Source: SAR86 cluster bacterium (GTDB taxonomy: Bacteria > Pseudomonadota > Gammaproteobacteria > Magnimaribacterales > D2472). Taken from it: a stretch of DNA of 5,718 bases. Positions 5,604-5,718 of this stretch are shown one piece after another. The notes below the pieces were generated by a model. It saw nothing but the letters and a program-made list of their open reading frames with translations, was not told the DNA's origin and made no database searches. The stretch covers positions 1 to 5,718 of the forward strand of contig JADHNV010000060.1 of the NCBI GenBank assembly GCA_016779285.1. The letters run 5' to 3'. Position numbers and translations under genes: made by a program. Position 1 is the stretch's first letter. Every line of letters starts with the position of its first letter.

Positions 5604-5718
5604 ATGAAAAAAGAATCTTTTTTTTTAGTATTTGTTGCTATCGGCGTATTTTTTGTTTCTTTGGGATACGGAATTTTACCAAACCAAACAATGCCTTTTT
5701 TGTATGATATTGAAGTAA
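5604..5718 (+). CDS. small membrane protein, probable DUF4345 family (3' truncated by window edge)
   Basis: The frame opens at ATG 5604 and stays open to the last base, giving 38 residues. It starts MKKESFF and continues with a hydrophobic helix (LVFVAIGVFFVSLGYGIL, residues ~8-25), then PNQTMPFLYDIEV. The helix followed by a P-x-x-x-x-x-FLYDIEV turn resembles, as I recall it, the N terminus of DUF4345 integral membrane proteins, in which a histidine-containing HIFRAxMGLY segment would come next. That part lies outside the window, so family assignment is tentative. The function of DUF4345 proteins is unknown. A good ribosome binding site and a plausible promoter precede it, so it looks like an independently transcribed gene and not part of the yrbL or rpoD units. 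Confidence 0.6.
   Translation, partial: MKKESFFLVFVAIGVFFVSLGYGILPNQTMPFLYDIEV

Overview
The window looks like a stretch of an AT-rich gammaproteobacterial chromosome. The best evidence is protein-level: RuvX, DnaG and RpoD all read like close relatives of the E. coli proteins. A TonB-like protein beside ruvX, and a CAT-anticodon tRNA near rpoD, also occur in gammaproteobacteria such as pseudomonads (recalled, not checked). Low GC and very short intergenic gaps would fit a streamlined, perhaps aquatic, lineage, but that part is inference.

Bases 1-4528 are one tightly packed plus-strand run: the 3' part of a TonB-family protein, ruvX (YqgF), dnaG (primase) and rpoD (sigma-70). The gaps are 2 bp (tonB-ruvX), a 17-bp overlap (ruvX-dnaG) and 53 bp (dnaG-rpoD). 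I see no terminator among them, so co-transcription is likely, with a possible extra promoter just before rpoD. This is a variant of the macromolecular synthesis operon: rpsU is not upstream of dnaG, and ruvX takes that place. The genes cover replication priming, RNA/DNA maintenance and housekeeping transcription.

Bases 4535-5173 hold a minus-strand yrbL-family gene that converges on rpoD with only 6 bp between the stop codons. It is a small kinase-fold protein that lacks the usual catalytic aspartate. Its start has no Shine-Dalgarno sequence and lies just after a -10-like hexamer, so it may be leaderless.

Bases 5174-5272 are a divergent promoter region, with a perfect TATAAT reading toward a tRNA. 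From 5273 there is a textbook 5' half of a tRNA with anticodon CAT (elongator Met or lysidine-type Ile2). It stops resembling a tRNA directly after the anticodon loop, and no matching 3' half exists in the rest of the window.

Bases 5312-5603 are noncoding in appearance. They contain three TTgCTACA-type repeats resembling recombinase arm sites, two hairpins, a GC-richer patch whose translation resembles the NAD-binding motif of SIR2 proteins, and an AT-rich promoter region with a 12-bp palindrome. At 5604 a gene starts with a good ribosome binding site and runs off the end; its first 38 residues look like a DUF4345-type membrane protein. The most unusual part of the window is this tRNA break and the debris after it, which I read as the edge of an integrated or rearranged segment.
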